Source: Oceanospirillum sp048264105
GTDB taxonomy: Bacteria; Pseudomonadota; Gammaproteobacteria; Pseudomonadales; Halomonadaceae
Direction of reading: 5' to 3'
Length of the DNA: 64,000 nucleotides
NCBI GenBank assembly: GCA_048264105.1
Contig: JBLXDJ010000005.1
Span: 124,001-188,000 of the forward strand
The notes below the pieces were generated by a model that was given only the letters and a program-made list of their open reading frames with translations, was not told where the DNA came from and made no database searches. Of the stretch, positions 1 through 7,990 are shown piece by piece. A program made the translations under genes and the position numbers. Each line of letters begins with the position of its first letter. The stretch's first letter is position 1.

Positions 1-1
1 C

Positions 2-1861
2 GCTGGCCGGGCACGCTTTATCTCTTACCCGATAGCCATCACCCTGTTATTGGTCTGCTGTTTTCTGTTAACCGCAGCGGTCAGTCATTACTCCTATTAC
101 AGTACTCTTGCCCAGCTGGAGCAGGAGAGTCACTTCAAACTTAACCTGTACAAAAAAGTGGTGCTGAGTGAACTCAAGCGGCACGCTTATCTGCCTCTCA
201 TGCTGTCTAAAGATGATCAGGTACTGGAATACCTGCATGACTCGGAGCTGAAGATAAAAGGGCAGGCGCTTAATGCGCATCTGGAATCTCTGAGTGAGGG
301 AACAGATGCACTGAATATTTATCTGATGAATCCCGATGGTACGACTATCGCCACCAGCAACTGGCAGGATCAGACCAGTTATCTGGGCAGAAACTATCGT
401 TACCGGCCTTATTTTCAGAATGCGCTGGCCGGAAAGCCCGGAATTTTCTTTGCGATTGGCGTGACAACCGGCATCCCGGGGTTATTCCTGTCTCACCCTG
501 TCTATCTGAATGATGAGGTCGCCGGCGTTGTGGTCGTGAAAGTCAGTATGAAGCCTCTTGAAAAGCTATGGGCGGAGCAGGGAACAGAGAAGGTTTTTCT
601 GACCGATGCTAACGATATTATTTTCAGCAGTACCGAATCTGACTGGCGATTTAATGCCCTGTTCAAACTCTCACCTCAGCAACGGGAAAGCCTGAGAGCC
701 GATCGGAAGTATCTGGATTATCCGATCCGCTCGCTGCCGATCCGGCTGGATACGGATATTCAGAATTACCGCATGATCCGGATTTCGGACGGTCACCGGA
801 ATGGGCTGCATTACCTATGGCTGACACAGGCTCTGCCTAACAGTCCCTGGAAACTGCATATTATGGCCAGTGGGCACTCTGCCAGAGAGGCTGCTATTAA
901 CGTCTTCTTTCTGGGGTTGTTGCTGTCCAGTCTGGTGGGCTTACTGGCGTATGTTCTGATGAAGCGTAAGCGGGTTGCAGACCGGCTTCGTGAAGCGCAC
1001 AACCTGCTTGAGCAGCGGGTTGAGGCCAGAACCAAAGAGTTGTCTGAAAGTAATCTGCAACTGACCTATGAGGTTGCTCAGCGCCAGAAAGCCCATGAAG
1101 CGTTGCGTCAGGCACAGGATGATCTGATTCAGAGCAGTAAGTTGGCGGCGTTGGGGCAGATGTCCGCAGGTATTACCCATGAACTGAATCAGCCACTTTC
1201 AGCGATTCAGACCTTTGCCCGAAATGGCGAAAAACTGATTCAGAGACAACGCTTCGAGGCTGCCGGTGAGAACTTCAGCCGTATTTTTTCTCTGACCAGC
1301 CGGATGGGTGAAATCATCAATCACCTGAAAACCTTTGCCCGTAAGAGTCAGAAGCGCAGGGAAACACTGGATCTGAAGCGATGTGTCCAGAACGCCCTGT
1401 TACTGGTGGATCACATGAGTGAACGGGATCAGGTCCGTATCGATATTGTCGCGGAGACAGATCAGCCTCTGCTTGTGTCCGGTGACCCCGTTCGTCTGGA
1501 ACAGGTGTTTGTTAATCTGTTAAGCAATGGCGTTCAGGCGTTGCTGAGTACGGTGAATACCGAGAAGATCATTGTTATTAAAATACGCCCGGCCGGGGAG
1601 AATGCTGAGGTGGTGATTCATGATAACGGTCCCGGATTTGATGATCAGGTGCTGGAGTCAATTTTTGACCCGTTTTTCACCACCAAAGAAGTGGGAGAAG
1701 GTATGGGACTGGGTTTATCCATTGTGTACGGCATTCTGATGGAGCATAACGGTGATATCGTAGCCCGCAATAACAGCGGTGCGGAGATCCGTGTGCGCAT
1801 ACCCTTATTTGTTCATTCCCCTGAATCTGATGATGCTTTACCGGAGAGTTTGTCCTCATGA
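2..1861 (+). CDS. dctB: C4-dicarboxylate sensor histidine kinase DctB (5' end outside window)
   Basis: Membrane sensor kinase that detects external C4-dicarboxylates and phosphorylates DctD. The frame is open from base 2, and the residues before the first internal TTG (base 50) already form the first membrane helix, so the true start lies upstream of the window. Visible parts in order: TM helix, a periplasmic double-PAS/Cache-like domain (about 260 residues), a second TM helix near base 900, a coiled linker, a HisKA box reading ITHELNQP with the phospho-accepting His, and a HATPase domain with N-box NLLSNGVQAL, G1 box DNGPGFDD and G2 box GMGLGLSI. It overlaps dctD by 4 bp (ATGA), so the two are translationally coupled. 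Family assignment is strong; the ligand is inferred from family and pairing. Confidence 0.9.
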   Translation, partial: AGRARFISYPIAITLLLVCCFLLTAAVSHYSYYSTLAQLEQESHFKLNLYKKVVLSELKRHAYLPLMLSKDDQVLEYLHDSELKIKGQALNAHLESLSEGTDALNIYLMNPDGTTIATSNWQDQTSYLGRNYRYRPYFQNALAGKPGIFFAIGVTTGIPGLFLSHPVYLNDEVAGVVVVKVSMKPLEKLWAEQGTEKVFLTDANDIIFSSTESDWRFNALFKLSPQQRESLRADRKYLDYPIRSLPIRLDTDIQNYRMIRISDGHRNGLHYLWLTQALPNSPWKLHIMASGHSAREAAINVFFLGLLLSSLVGLLAYVLMKRKRVADRLREAHNLLEQRVEARTKELSESNLQLTYEVAQRQKAHEALRQAQDDLIQSSKLAALGQMSAGITHELNQPLSAIQTFARNGEKLIQRQRFEAAGENFSRIFSLTSRMGEIINHLKTFARKSQKRRETLDLKRCVQNALLLVDHMSERDQVRIDIVAETDQPLLVSGDPVRLEQVFVNLLSNGVQALLSTVNTEKIIVIKIRPAGENAEVVIHDNGPGFDDQVLESIFDPFFTTKEVGEGMGLGLSIVYGILMEHNGDIVARNNSGAEIRVRIPLFVHSPESDDALPESLSS

Positions 1862-3249
1862 ATTCTGATCAAGCGGCAGGCCAGGCTGCTGATATGTTGT
1901 CGCAACTAACGGTGCTCTTTGTTGATGATGAAGAGAACATGCGGATCTCTGCAGAGCAGTGTCTTCAGCTTGAAGACTTCAATGTCATCACCTGCAACGA
2001 TGCCAAAAGCGCTCTGAAACATCTTAAACCCGGCTATCCGGGGATTTTGGTCACGGATATCCGTATGCCCGGAATGTCAGGGCTGGAGCTGATGGAGCAG
2101 GCTTTAACACAGGATCATGAATTGCCTGTGATTTTGCTGACCGGCCATGGAGATATCGATACTGCAGTAACGGCAATGCATAAGGGGGCTTTTGATTTCC
2201 AGCAAAAGCCGTTCGATCCGGATCACTTTATCCGCATTGTCGGCCATGCCTTGCGTCAGCGTGCACTGGTACTTGAAAACCGTGACCTCAGAAAGAATGT
2301 GCAGTCATCGGGTGTGGTTGAATCCCTTTTGGTAGGAAAAAGTCCTCAGATTGAGGCGTTACGGGAAACGGTGCTGGATCTGGCTGATCTGCCGGTGAAT
2401 GTTCTGATCCACGGTGAAACCGGCAGTGGTAAAGAGCTGGTGGCAACCTGCTTACATCAGCTGAGTCAGCGTAAATCGTCCCCTTATGTTGCCCTGAACT
2501 GCGCGGCGATGCCGGAGCATCTGTTCGAGAGCGAGGTATTTGGCTTTGAGAAGGGCGCTTTTACCGGAGCTGACCGTCAGCGAATCGGTAAGCTGGAATA
2601 TGCTCGGGGAGGCACTGTTTTTCTGGATGAAATTGAGACCATGCCCCTTAACCTTCAGGTGAAACTATTGCGTGTACTGCAGGAGATGAAGGTGGAGCGT
2701 TTAGGTTCTAATCAGCTGATTGATCTGGATTTTCGCCTTATCGCCGCAACCAAAACGGATCTTCTGGCAGCCAGTGAGCAAGGTGAGTTCCGGGAGGATC
2801 TGTATTTCAGGCTTAATGTTGCTGAGATTCATATACCGCCTCTGAGAGAGCGTAGGGAAGATATTCCGCTGCTGTTTACGCACTTTATTCATCAGCTTGC
2901 AGTTGATTATGGTCGTGAGCCTTTTGAGCCGGATCTGAACGATATTCAGGAACTGATGCAGCATCGCTGGCCGGGTAATGTCCGGGAGCTGAAAAATATC
3001 GCCCAGCGCTTTGTCTTTGGTCGGCAGGGGCAGAAACTGGCGGTGTCTGAACTGATGAAAGCGCCATCAGCAAAAAGCGGTGTCAGCCTGCAATGCCAGA
3101 TGCAGAGCTTTGAGCGCACTCTTCTTGAAAGCGCGCTGAGACGTCATAAAGGTCAGGTTCAGCCATTGCTGGATGAGCTGGAGTTGCCGCGCAGAACGTT
3201 TAATGAGCTGATGAAAAAACACGGTATTGAGCGGAAGGATTTTTGTTAA
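1858..3249 (+). CDS. dctD: C4-dicarboxylate response regulator DctD (sigma-54 activator)
   Basis: NtrC-family response regulator that activates sigma-54 promoters of dicarboxylate transport genes when phosphorylated by DctB. The N-terminal receiver has the acidic pair VDDEE, the phospho-acceptor in TDIRMPG and the Lys in QKPF. The central AAA+ domain has Walker A GETGSGKE, the sigma-54 contact loop GAFTGA and Walker B GGTVFLDEIE. The C-terminus holds a Fis-type helix-turn-helix (LPRRTFNELMKKHGI). At 463 aa it is full length for the family. The start overlaps the dctB stop, and a strong terminator lies 30 bp downstream. The transporter gene it would control is not in this window. Confidence 0.92.
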   Translation: MNSDQAAGQAADMLSQLTVLFVDDEENMRISAEQCLQLEDFNVITCNDAKSALKHLKPGYPGILVTDIRMPGMSGLELMEQALTQDHELPVILLTGHGDIDTAVTAMHKGAFDFQQKPFDPDHFIRIVGHALRQRALVLENRDLRKNVQSSGVVESLLVGKSPQIEALRETVLDLADLPVNVLIHGETGSGKELVATCLHQLSQRKSSPYVALNCAAMPEHLFESEVFGFEKGAFTGADRQRIGKLEYARGGTVFLDEIETMPLNLQVKLLRVLQEMKVERLGSNQLIDLDFRLIAATKTDLLAASEQGEFREDLYFRLNVAEIHIPPLRERREDIPLLFTHFIHQLAVDYGREPFEPDLNDIQELMQHRWPGNVRELKNIAQRFVFGRQGQKLAVSELMKAPSAKSGVSLQCQMQSFERTLLESALRRHKGQVQPLLDELELPRRTFNELMKKHGIERKDFC

Positions 3250-3277
3250 GTCCCCCTCGCTTACGATAACGTCATAT

Positions 3278-3313
3278 AAGAAAGGGCACCTTTTGTGGTG
3301 CCCTTTCTTTTTG
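3278..3313 (+). terminator. Intrinsic terminator after dctBD
   Basis: A perfect hairpin with arms AAGAAAGGGCACC and GGTGCCCTTTCTT and a 6-nt loop is followed by a T-run. It ends the dctBD transcript. It also sits just past the stop of the convergent M14 gene, whose strand has the matching T-run, so it probably works in both directions. Confidence 0.9.
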
Positions 3314-3327
3314 GTTCTGCAAACCGA

Positions 3328-4392
3328 TCAGGTAATAATCGGTGCAATATCCGGTTGTTCCGGTGGCTCCATCGGGGTGTCCGGTTCCAGCTCGTCGTTC
3401 CAGGCTTCAACCTGATCAACAATATCGCTGGCATCCTCTCTGAAGCGGGCGATATGGAACAGCGCCTCGCCTTCGTGTACCAGTGGCAGATTCACCCGGC
3501 CAATTACGATGCCTTCGCAGGGGGCGATCACTTCAACCTCAAACTCACCCATAGGGTCGGCCACCAGAGCAATGACGCTCCCTTTGGTGGTTCGTGCTCC
3601 CAGTGGCAGCAGGGTTCTGAGAATGCCGCTGGTGGGTGAACGCACCCAGATAGAGTTAAGGGCAACGGTAGTTTCCTGCGCTTCTTTTTTGCGTCTTACC
3701 CGACGTACCATCCCCAGATGACGCATCACATTGATAATGCCGTTCATACCGGCGCGGATGCAGACTTCATCAAAACGCAGTGCTTCTCCGGCTTCGTAGA
3801 GAATGATCGGAATACCGTTGTCGGCTGCTGCTTTGCGGAACGTCCCTTCTTTGCTGTCAGAGTGCAGAATCACCGGCAGACCAAATGCATTCGCCATCTC
3901 GGTACAGGTCTCGTTTGCCGGATCAAAGCGGATCTGTGGCAGGTTTGCTCTGTGCCGTGCGCCAGTGTGCAGGTCAATGCCATGGGTGGCATGACAGACC
4001 ACCTTGGTCATAAAGGTGTGCGCCAGACGCCCTGCCAGTGAACCTTTTTGCGAGCCGGGAAAACTGCGGTTCAGGTCCCGGCCATCGGGCAGATAGCGAC
4101 TGTGACCCACAAAACCATGGATATTGACGATAGGTACGACAATCAGCGTACCTGCAAGATTGGACAGCTGGCGCTGTTTGAGCAGGCGGCGGATGATCTC
4201 GACACCATTAATTTCGTCACCATGAATGGCGGCTGAGACTAAAAGAACAGGGCCGGGTTTTTTACCATGAATGATCTGAATCGTGAGATTAACGTCGGCG
4301 TTGGTGACCATGGCGGCAACCGGGATTTTAAGGGTACGACGCTGACCGGGAAGGATAACCTCTCCGTTTATTTCCAGAGGGTTTGCTTTCAT
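3328..4392 (-). CDS. Succinylglutamate desuccinylase/aspartoacylase family protein (M14-like)
   Basis: Zinc-dependent deacylase/carboxypeptidase-like enzyme of 354 aa. Metal-ligand motifs are visible as HGDEINGVEI (His and Glu) and a second His in GIDLHTGA, with a later conserved Glu in ILYEAGE. The C-terminal ~100 residues form a beta-rich, biotinyl/lipoyl-like domain, as in the AstE-like branch of the family. The start is supported by GGAG eight bases upstream of the ATG. It lies downstream of rimK on the same strand after a 260-bp gap, an arrangement I recall as recurrent near RimK/RimB genes. The substrate is unknown; a role in trimming glutamate-type peptide modifications is only a guess. 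Confidence 0.8.
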   Translation of the reverse strand: MKANPLEINGEVILPGQRRTLKIPVAAMVTNADVNLTIQIIHGKKPGPVLLVSAAIHGDEINGVEIIRRLLKQRQLSNLAGTLIVVPIVNIHGFVGHSRYLPDGRDLNRSFPGSQKGSLAGRLAHTFMTKVVCHATHGIDLHTGARHRANLPQIRFDPANETCTEMANAFGLPVILHSDSKEGTFRKAAADNGIPIILYEAGEALRFDEVCIRAGMNGIINVMRHLGMVRRVRRKKEAQETTVALNSIWVRSPTSGILRTLLPLGARTTKGSVIALVADPMGEFEVEVIAPCEGIVIGRVNLPLVHEGEALFHIARFREDASDIVDQVEAWNDELEPDTPMEPPEQPDIAPIIT

Positions 4393-4653
4393 GCATTTAG
4401 CTCCAAATGAGCGGTTATGTCCGACAGGCTGACAGCCTGATTGTTCTTACAAACTGACCTTAGATGTCACTTCAGTAGCAGGCATCAGGCGGAGCAGCAG
4501 ACGTTTTTCCGTGCTGCTCGGTCTGATCTTGCCTGATTGCTATGATCCGTTTCTGATATTTATGTAAGGGACTATAACGTCAGCAGCCTGTTCAGCGCTA
4601 TAAGATCTAACGCTAAACAGATCCGTTTATTTAGCCTTTGCACAGGTTACGGC

Positions 4654-5559
4654 TTAGCCTTTGCCACGGGTTTTGGTGTTGTTGGGTTTGGCGTTTTGCT
4701 CAATAAACTCAACGATCAGGGTGGCGACATCTTTTTGGGTCGATTTTTCAATACCTTCCAGACCCGGAGAAGAGTTCACTTCCATCACCAGCGGCCCACG
4801 GTTGGAGCGCAGCAGGTCAACACCGGCCACATTCAGTCCCATGCACTGAGCAGCTTTAACGGCCGTTGCACGCTCTGCAGGAGTCAGTTTCGTCAGTTGC
4901 GCAGTACCGCCACGGTGCAGGTTAGAACGGAATTCACCTTCGGCGGCGGTACGTTCCATCGCAGCCACTACTTTCTTGCCGATCACCAGACAGCGAACGT
5001 CAGAGCCACCGGCTTCTTTGATAAATTCCTGTACCAGAATGTCGGCCTCCAGCTCGCGGAAGGCATCGATCACACTTTCTGCAGCCTTGCGGGTTTCCGC
5101 CAGCACCACGCCTTTACCCTGAGTACCTTCGGTCAGTTTGATAACCAGAGGTGCGCCACCGACCAGGTCGATCAGCTCTTTGGTGTTATCCACACTGTGG
5201 GCAAAGCCTGTTTTCGGCATACCTACACCCTTGCGGGATAGCAGCTGCAGCGAGCGCAGCTTGTCACGGGAGCGACCCAGAGCGATAGATTCTGTCAGGG
5301 TATACGCGCCCATCATCTCAAACTGACGAATTACAGACAGACCATATTGCGTTACCGATGCGCCGATACGGGGAATAATGGCGTCAAAACCTTCCAGCTT
5401 TTCACCGTGATACCAAACTGCCGGAGAGGATGAGGTGATATCCATGTAGCATTTCAGGGTGTCGATGACTTTTACTTCGTGACCGCGATTTTCGCAGGCT
5501 TCTACCAGACGACGGGTGGAGTAGAGTTTTCCGTTGCGGGATAAGATGCCGATTTTCAT
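4654..5559 (-). CDS. rimK: RimK family alpha-L-glutamate ligase
   Basis: ATP-grasp ligase of 301 aa; the best-known member adds glutamates to the C-terminus of ribosomal protein S6 in the cytoplasm. The N-terminus MKIGILSRN is typical. ATP-grasp elements are visible in LVIKLTEGTQGKGV, the carboxylate-binding stretch FIKEAGGSDVRCLVIG, and the metal site VMEVNSSPGLEGIE near the end. I chose the ATG at 5559 because AAAGGA precedes it, and because a longer in-frame start (5664) would add 35 residues not found in the family. It is probably co-transcribed with the upstream protease gene. The product is the family's usual length. Confidence 0.93.
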   Translation of the reverse strand: MKIGILSRNGKLYSTRRLVEACENRGHEVKVIDTLKCYMDITSSSPAVWYHGEKLEGFDAIIPRIGASVTQYGLSVIRQFEMMGAYTLTESIALGRSRDKLRSLQLLSRKGVGMPKTGFAHSVDNTKELIDLVGGAPLVIKLTEGTQGKGVVLAETRKAAESVIDAFRELEADILVQEFIKEAGGSDVRCLVIGKKVVAAMERTAAEGEFRSNLHRGGTAQLTKLTPAERATAVKAAQCMGLNVAGVDLLRSNRGPLVMEVNSSPGLEGIEKSTQKDVATLIVEFIEQNAKPNNTKTRGKG

Positions 5560-5592
5560 GATATTTCCTTTAAGTTGTGTCGCTGTTCCGGA

Positions 5593-5629
5593 TATGTCCC
5601 TGCGATACGCAGGTTGTTTCAGGGACATA
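5593..5629. repeat. Hairpin between the RimB-like gene and rimK
   Basis: A perfect 10-bp inverted repeat (TATGTCCCTG at 5593-5602, CAGGGACATA at 5620-5629) with a 17-nt loop lies 34 bp ahead of the rimK start. There is no T-run on the rimK side, so it is more likely an mRNA-processing or stability element than a terminator. Confidence 0.6.
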
Positions 5630-5707
5630 AAGGTGTAAGGGTTATTAAGACGCTGTACCGGCACGGGTGTACCGGCTCAGCTTTAACGGGCGAACCCGGC
5701 GGAGTAT

Positions 5708-6172
5708 TTAATCTGCCGGGTGTAGTCGGGGTGTCGAGCAGGCGTAAGACAGGTCTGAATCCACAATAAAGTGTCCCCGTAACGCGGTACGTCCTAAAAG
5801 CATGCGATAAGCCATGCTTTCTCTGTCGGTCAGTGTCACTTCTGCGACCACCTTTTCATCACCAACATGCAGCTCGGTTTCAATCACATAGCGTTCTTCG
5901 GTATGGCCGCCGGAATCACTGACCTGACGACGGTCTTTCACCGGAGCTTCTACGGTTATTTCAGGCTGTTGCTCTTTACGGATCGGGTGTAAGCCAAAAC
6001 GCACCCATTCTTTACCATCAGCCCCTGTGAAGGGTTCGACAAAAAAAGCATGAATAGCCGATGTTCTGGCACCGGTATCAACTTTGGCGATGATCTCTTC
6101 TACGCCCAACGAGGGAATTGAGATCGCTTCGCGCCAGCCAACAATACGTTTTTGGATGTTATTTTCTGTCAT
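5708..6172 (-). CDS. RimB-like retropepsin-type protease
   Basis: Small 154-aa protein of the family usually annotated as ATP-dependent zinc protease and described in pseudomonads as RimB, an aspartic retropepsin-like partner of RimK. The aspartic protease signature is visible as KVDTGARTSAIHA near residue 30, and a conserved block YRMLLGRTALRGHFIVD lies near the end. AAGGA precedes the ATG. It is immediately upstream of rimK on the same strand, supporting a joint role in cutting or balancing RimK-dependent poly-glutamate tails. The function is family knowledge plus context, not something the sequence proves. Confidence 0.85.
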   Translation of the reverse strand: MTENNIQKRIVGWREAISIPSLGVEEIIAKVDTGARTSAIHAFFVEPFTGADGKEWVRFGLHPIRKEQQPEITVEAPVKDRRQVSDSGGHTEERYVIETELHVGDEKVVAEVTLTDRESMAYRMLLGRTALRGHFIVDSDLSYACSTPRLHPAD

Positions 6173-6414
6173 GGTTTTTCCTTAAAGCCGGACATCTTCT
6201 TTTAATAAGAGTCTAGAAGACGTTCAGAAAAGTGCGCCTGATGAATTCATAAAGGGTACAAAGGGTTTGTTACAAGGGGAGGCGCAAAAAAGATGCGGCA
6301 TTTTAGGGCGGCAGAATCAGGCGTCAACAAATAAAATGGCGAAAACTGAAAAAAGGTAAAATCCCTGTTTTTGCCGATATAAAAGGACGAATTGCTGGCT
6401 TTTGCAGGCATATT

Positions 6415-7557
6415 CTAAGAACGGCAAACCAATTGATTACGGCCCTGATGTTTAGCGTCATAAAGAGCGTCGTCCACTCGCTTAAGCCAGCTGTCCAGAA
6501 CCTGATCGGTATCTTTAAAGGCACTTACCCCCATACTGACCGTTACCTGCAGCTTCTCCTCCTCGTAGGGTACAACTAACTGACTGATCCTTAAACCCAG
6601 CCGCTGTCCGATAATGCAGGCTCCATCCAGATCGGTATGGGGCAGCATAATCAGAAACTCCTCACCACCAAAGCGTCCGCAAAAGTCTGTTTTACGCAGG
6701 ATATCTTTGCAGACACCGGCGATACCTTTCAGCACCTCGTCACCGGCCAGATGCCCGTACTTATCGTTAACCTCTTTAAAGAAGTCGATATCCAGCATCA
6801 GCAGGCTGGAGGTGTAGCGATACCGTCGGCAAACATTGTATTCCCGCTCCGCCAGCTCCATAAAATAGCGGCGATTGGCAAGGCCGGTCAGGGCATCCAT
6901 GGTAGCCAGCTCCGAAAGCCTGCGGTTACTGGCCTCCAGTTCAATGTTCTTCTGTGTGAGCTGCTGATTCATAAACTGCAGCTTCTCCACCCGGGTAAAG
7001 CCTTCTTCTTCTGTCAGGGTTTCAAGCTCTGCCTGAAGGGTCGCGTTACTGGGGATCACTTTGATGCGGGCAATACACTCGTCCCCTAAGATTTCCAGCT
7101 GAGAAACCCGGGCCCGCATATTACGTTGCAGATGTAAGCTAAAGATTCCTGACAGCTTGCCACACAGAAATGGCAGCGCGTGATCCTCTGTCATGTCGGG
7201 AAACAGCTCATGCTCCCAGGGATTTTTGATCACCAGCTGTGCGCTGGGCAGACCATCATCCATGGTTGCGCCGGTAATCTCACCCCAGCCAGCGGTCGCG
7301 ATTTTTTCGCCCCAGTGCAGCAGGCCGCTGATAAAGGATTCATCATCATAACGGGTGATGACGTCATAGTCGGTTTCAGAATGCTGGCTGGCAGAGTAAG
7401 CCACCAGTAACGAGAAATAGGTTTCACCCAGTTCTTCGTAGAGCGGCACCATCATGGATGCCAGAGAGGGTTGTTGCCAGAAGAGGGTTGCTGGCTGTCC
7501 TAAAAATAAGAGTCGGTGGTGCTGGTCATCCCAGTGTAGCCATTCCGGAAGCGCCAT
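6415..7557 (-). CDS. Diguanylate cyclase with N-terminal V4R-like sensor
   Basis: Cytoplasmic GGDEF protein of 380 aa that should make cyclic-di-GMP. The catalytic motif is GGEEF (in GRFGGEEFLIML), with substrate-site residues in LDIDFFKEVND. An intact product-inhibition I-site, RKTD, lies five residues before GGEEF. No membrane segment is seen. The first ~180 residues include a stretch (GWGEITGATMDD, then WEHELF, then FLCGKLSGIFSLHLQ) that resembles V4R/heme-NO-binding-type small-molecule domains; this call is tentative. A short coiled coil (MNQQLTQKNIELEASNRRL) links sensor and cyclase. AGGA lies upstream of the start. It is transcribed alone. Confidence 0.87.
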   Translation of the reverse strand: MALPEWLHWDDQHHRLLFLGQPATLFWQQPSLASMMVPLYEELGETYFSLLVAYSASQHSETDYDVITRYDDESFISGLLHWGEKIATAGWGEITGATMDDGLPSAQLVIKNPWEHELFPDMTEDHALPFLCGKLSGIFSLHLQRNMRARVSQLEILGDECIARIKVIPSNATLQAELETLTEEEGFTRVEKLQFMNQQLTQKNIELEASNRRLSELATMDALTGLANRRYFMELAEREYNVCRRYRYTSSLLMLDIDFFKEVNDKYGHLAGDEVLKGIAGVCKDILRKTDFCGRFGGEEFLIMLPHTDLDGACIIGQRLGLRISQLVVPYEEEKLQVTVSMGVSAFKDTDQVLDSWLKRVDDALYDAKHQGRNQLVCRS

Positions 7558-7712
7558 TTCAGGTATCCTGCCCGCCGTTGATAACCTGATCTGAATAACA
7601 TCGGATCCCTGGCTGAACGGCTTGTTATTGTTTGAGCTGACAATAAGCTATGTGATTAGACTGAACCTATTAAGTGTAGAAGAGATTTTTAGGAAAAGAG
7701 CAAAATCTAAGG

Positions 7713-7742
7713 TTGTGCCTAACTAATTGATAGTGCTAGAAT
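7713..7742 (+). promoter_or_regulatory. Promoter of ffs (4.5S RNA)
   Basis: A -35-like TTGTGC (7713-7718) and a good -10 TAGAAT (7737-7742) are separated by 18 bp. A GC-rich stretch follows near the start, as in stringently controlled stable-RNA promoters. The start near 7750 leaves a ~40-nt 5' leader, presumably removed by RNase P as in the enterobacterial 4.5S RNA. Confidence 0.6.
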
Positions 7743-7790
7743 TACGCCCGTTGTTCGGCACAGCCCAAGCGCTATGTCAGCAATCATTGT

Positions 7791-7900
7791 GGTGGCCCTG
7801 TCGGTCCCCCCGCAACGATACCTCGTGAACCTGGTCAGGTCCGGAAGGAAGCAGCCACAGCGAGTGACTCGTGTGCCGGGGTGTGGCTGATGGGGCCATC
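7791..7900 (+). ncRNA. ffs: 4.5S RNA of the signal recognition particle
   Basis: RNA component of the bacterial signal recognition particle, which binds Ffh and targets membrane proteins. The diagnostic apical loop core GGTCAGGTCCGGAAGGAAGC is present, followed by the symmetric-loop strand CGTGTGCCGGGG. The ends pair: GGTGGCCC at 7791-7798 with GGGCCATC at the 3' end (one wobble). This copy is complete. Its last 90 bases belong to a 101-bp repeat that recurs intact at 14284, because a mobile element has inserted at its 3' end. No other SRP RNA is seen in the window. Confidence 0.95.
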
Positions 7901-7911
7901 TCCATTTCAGG
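7811..7911 (+). repeat. attL: 101-bp direct repeat (3' part of ffs)
   Basis: This stretch is identical, base for base, to 14284-14384. It starts at CGCAACGATACC inside ffs and ends at CATTTCAGG just past the RNA's 3' end. It marks the left junction of the element. The integrase gene begins 56 bp to its right. Confidence 0.93.
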
Positions 7912-7916
7912 GTAAC

Positions 7917-7940
7917 GCTTTGTTTTACAAGGCTTTTTTT
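7917..7940 (+). terminator. Element-borne terminator for ffs
   Basis: GCTTTGT and ACAAGGC (one G-T pair) form a stem with a 3-nt loop, followed by seven Ts. It lies just inside the element, so it appears to replace the native ffs terminator displaced to the far end. It would also shield the integrase gene from ffs read-through. Confidence 0.7.
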
Positions 7941-7966
7941 GATGTTGGTACACTTTGTTTTCATAA

Positions 7967-7990
7967 GTGAGACACAAAGTGGAACACAAA
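7967..7990. repeat. Left pair of 12-bp repeats (candidate integrase arm sites)
   Basis: Two tandem units, GTGAGACACAAA and GTGGAACACAAA, match a pair at the other end of the element (14163 and 14175). They overlap the very start of the integrase reading frame. They resemble arm-type binding sites of tyrosine integrases by position and pairing; the function is inferred. Confidence 0.5.

Noticed and set aside
50..52. TTG at base 50 as the dctB start
   Set aside because: The frame is open from base 2 and already codes for the first membrane helix, so the gene begins outside the window.
5560..5664. A 35-residue N-terminal extension of RimK
   Set aside because: The family starts at MKIGILSR, and AAAGGA lies right before that ATG.
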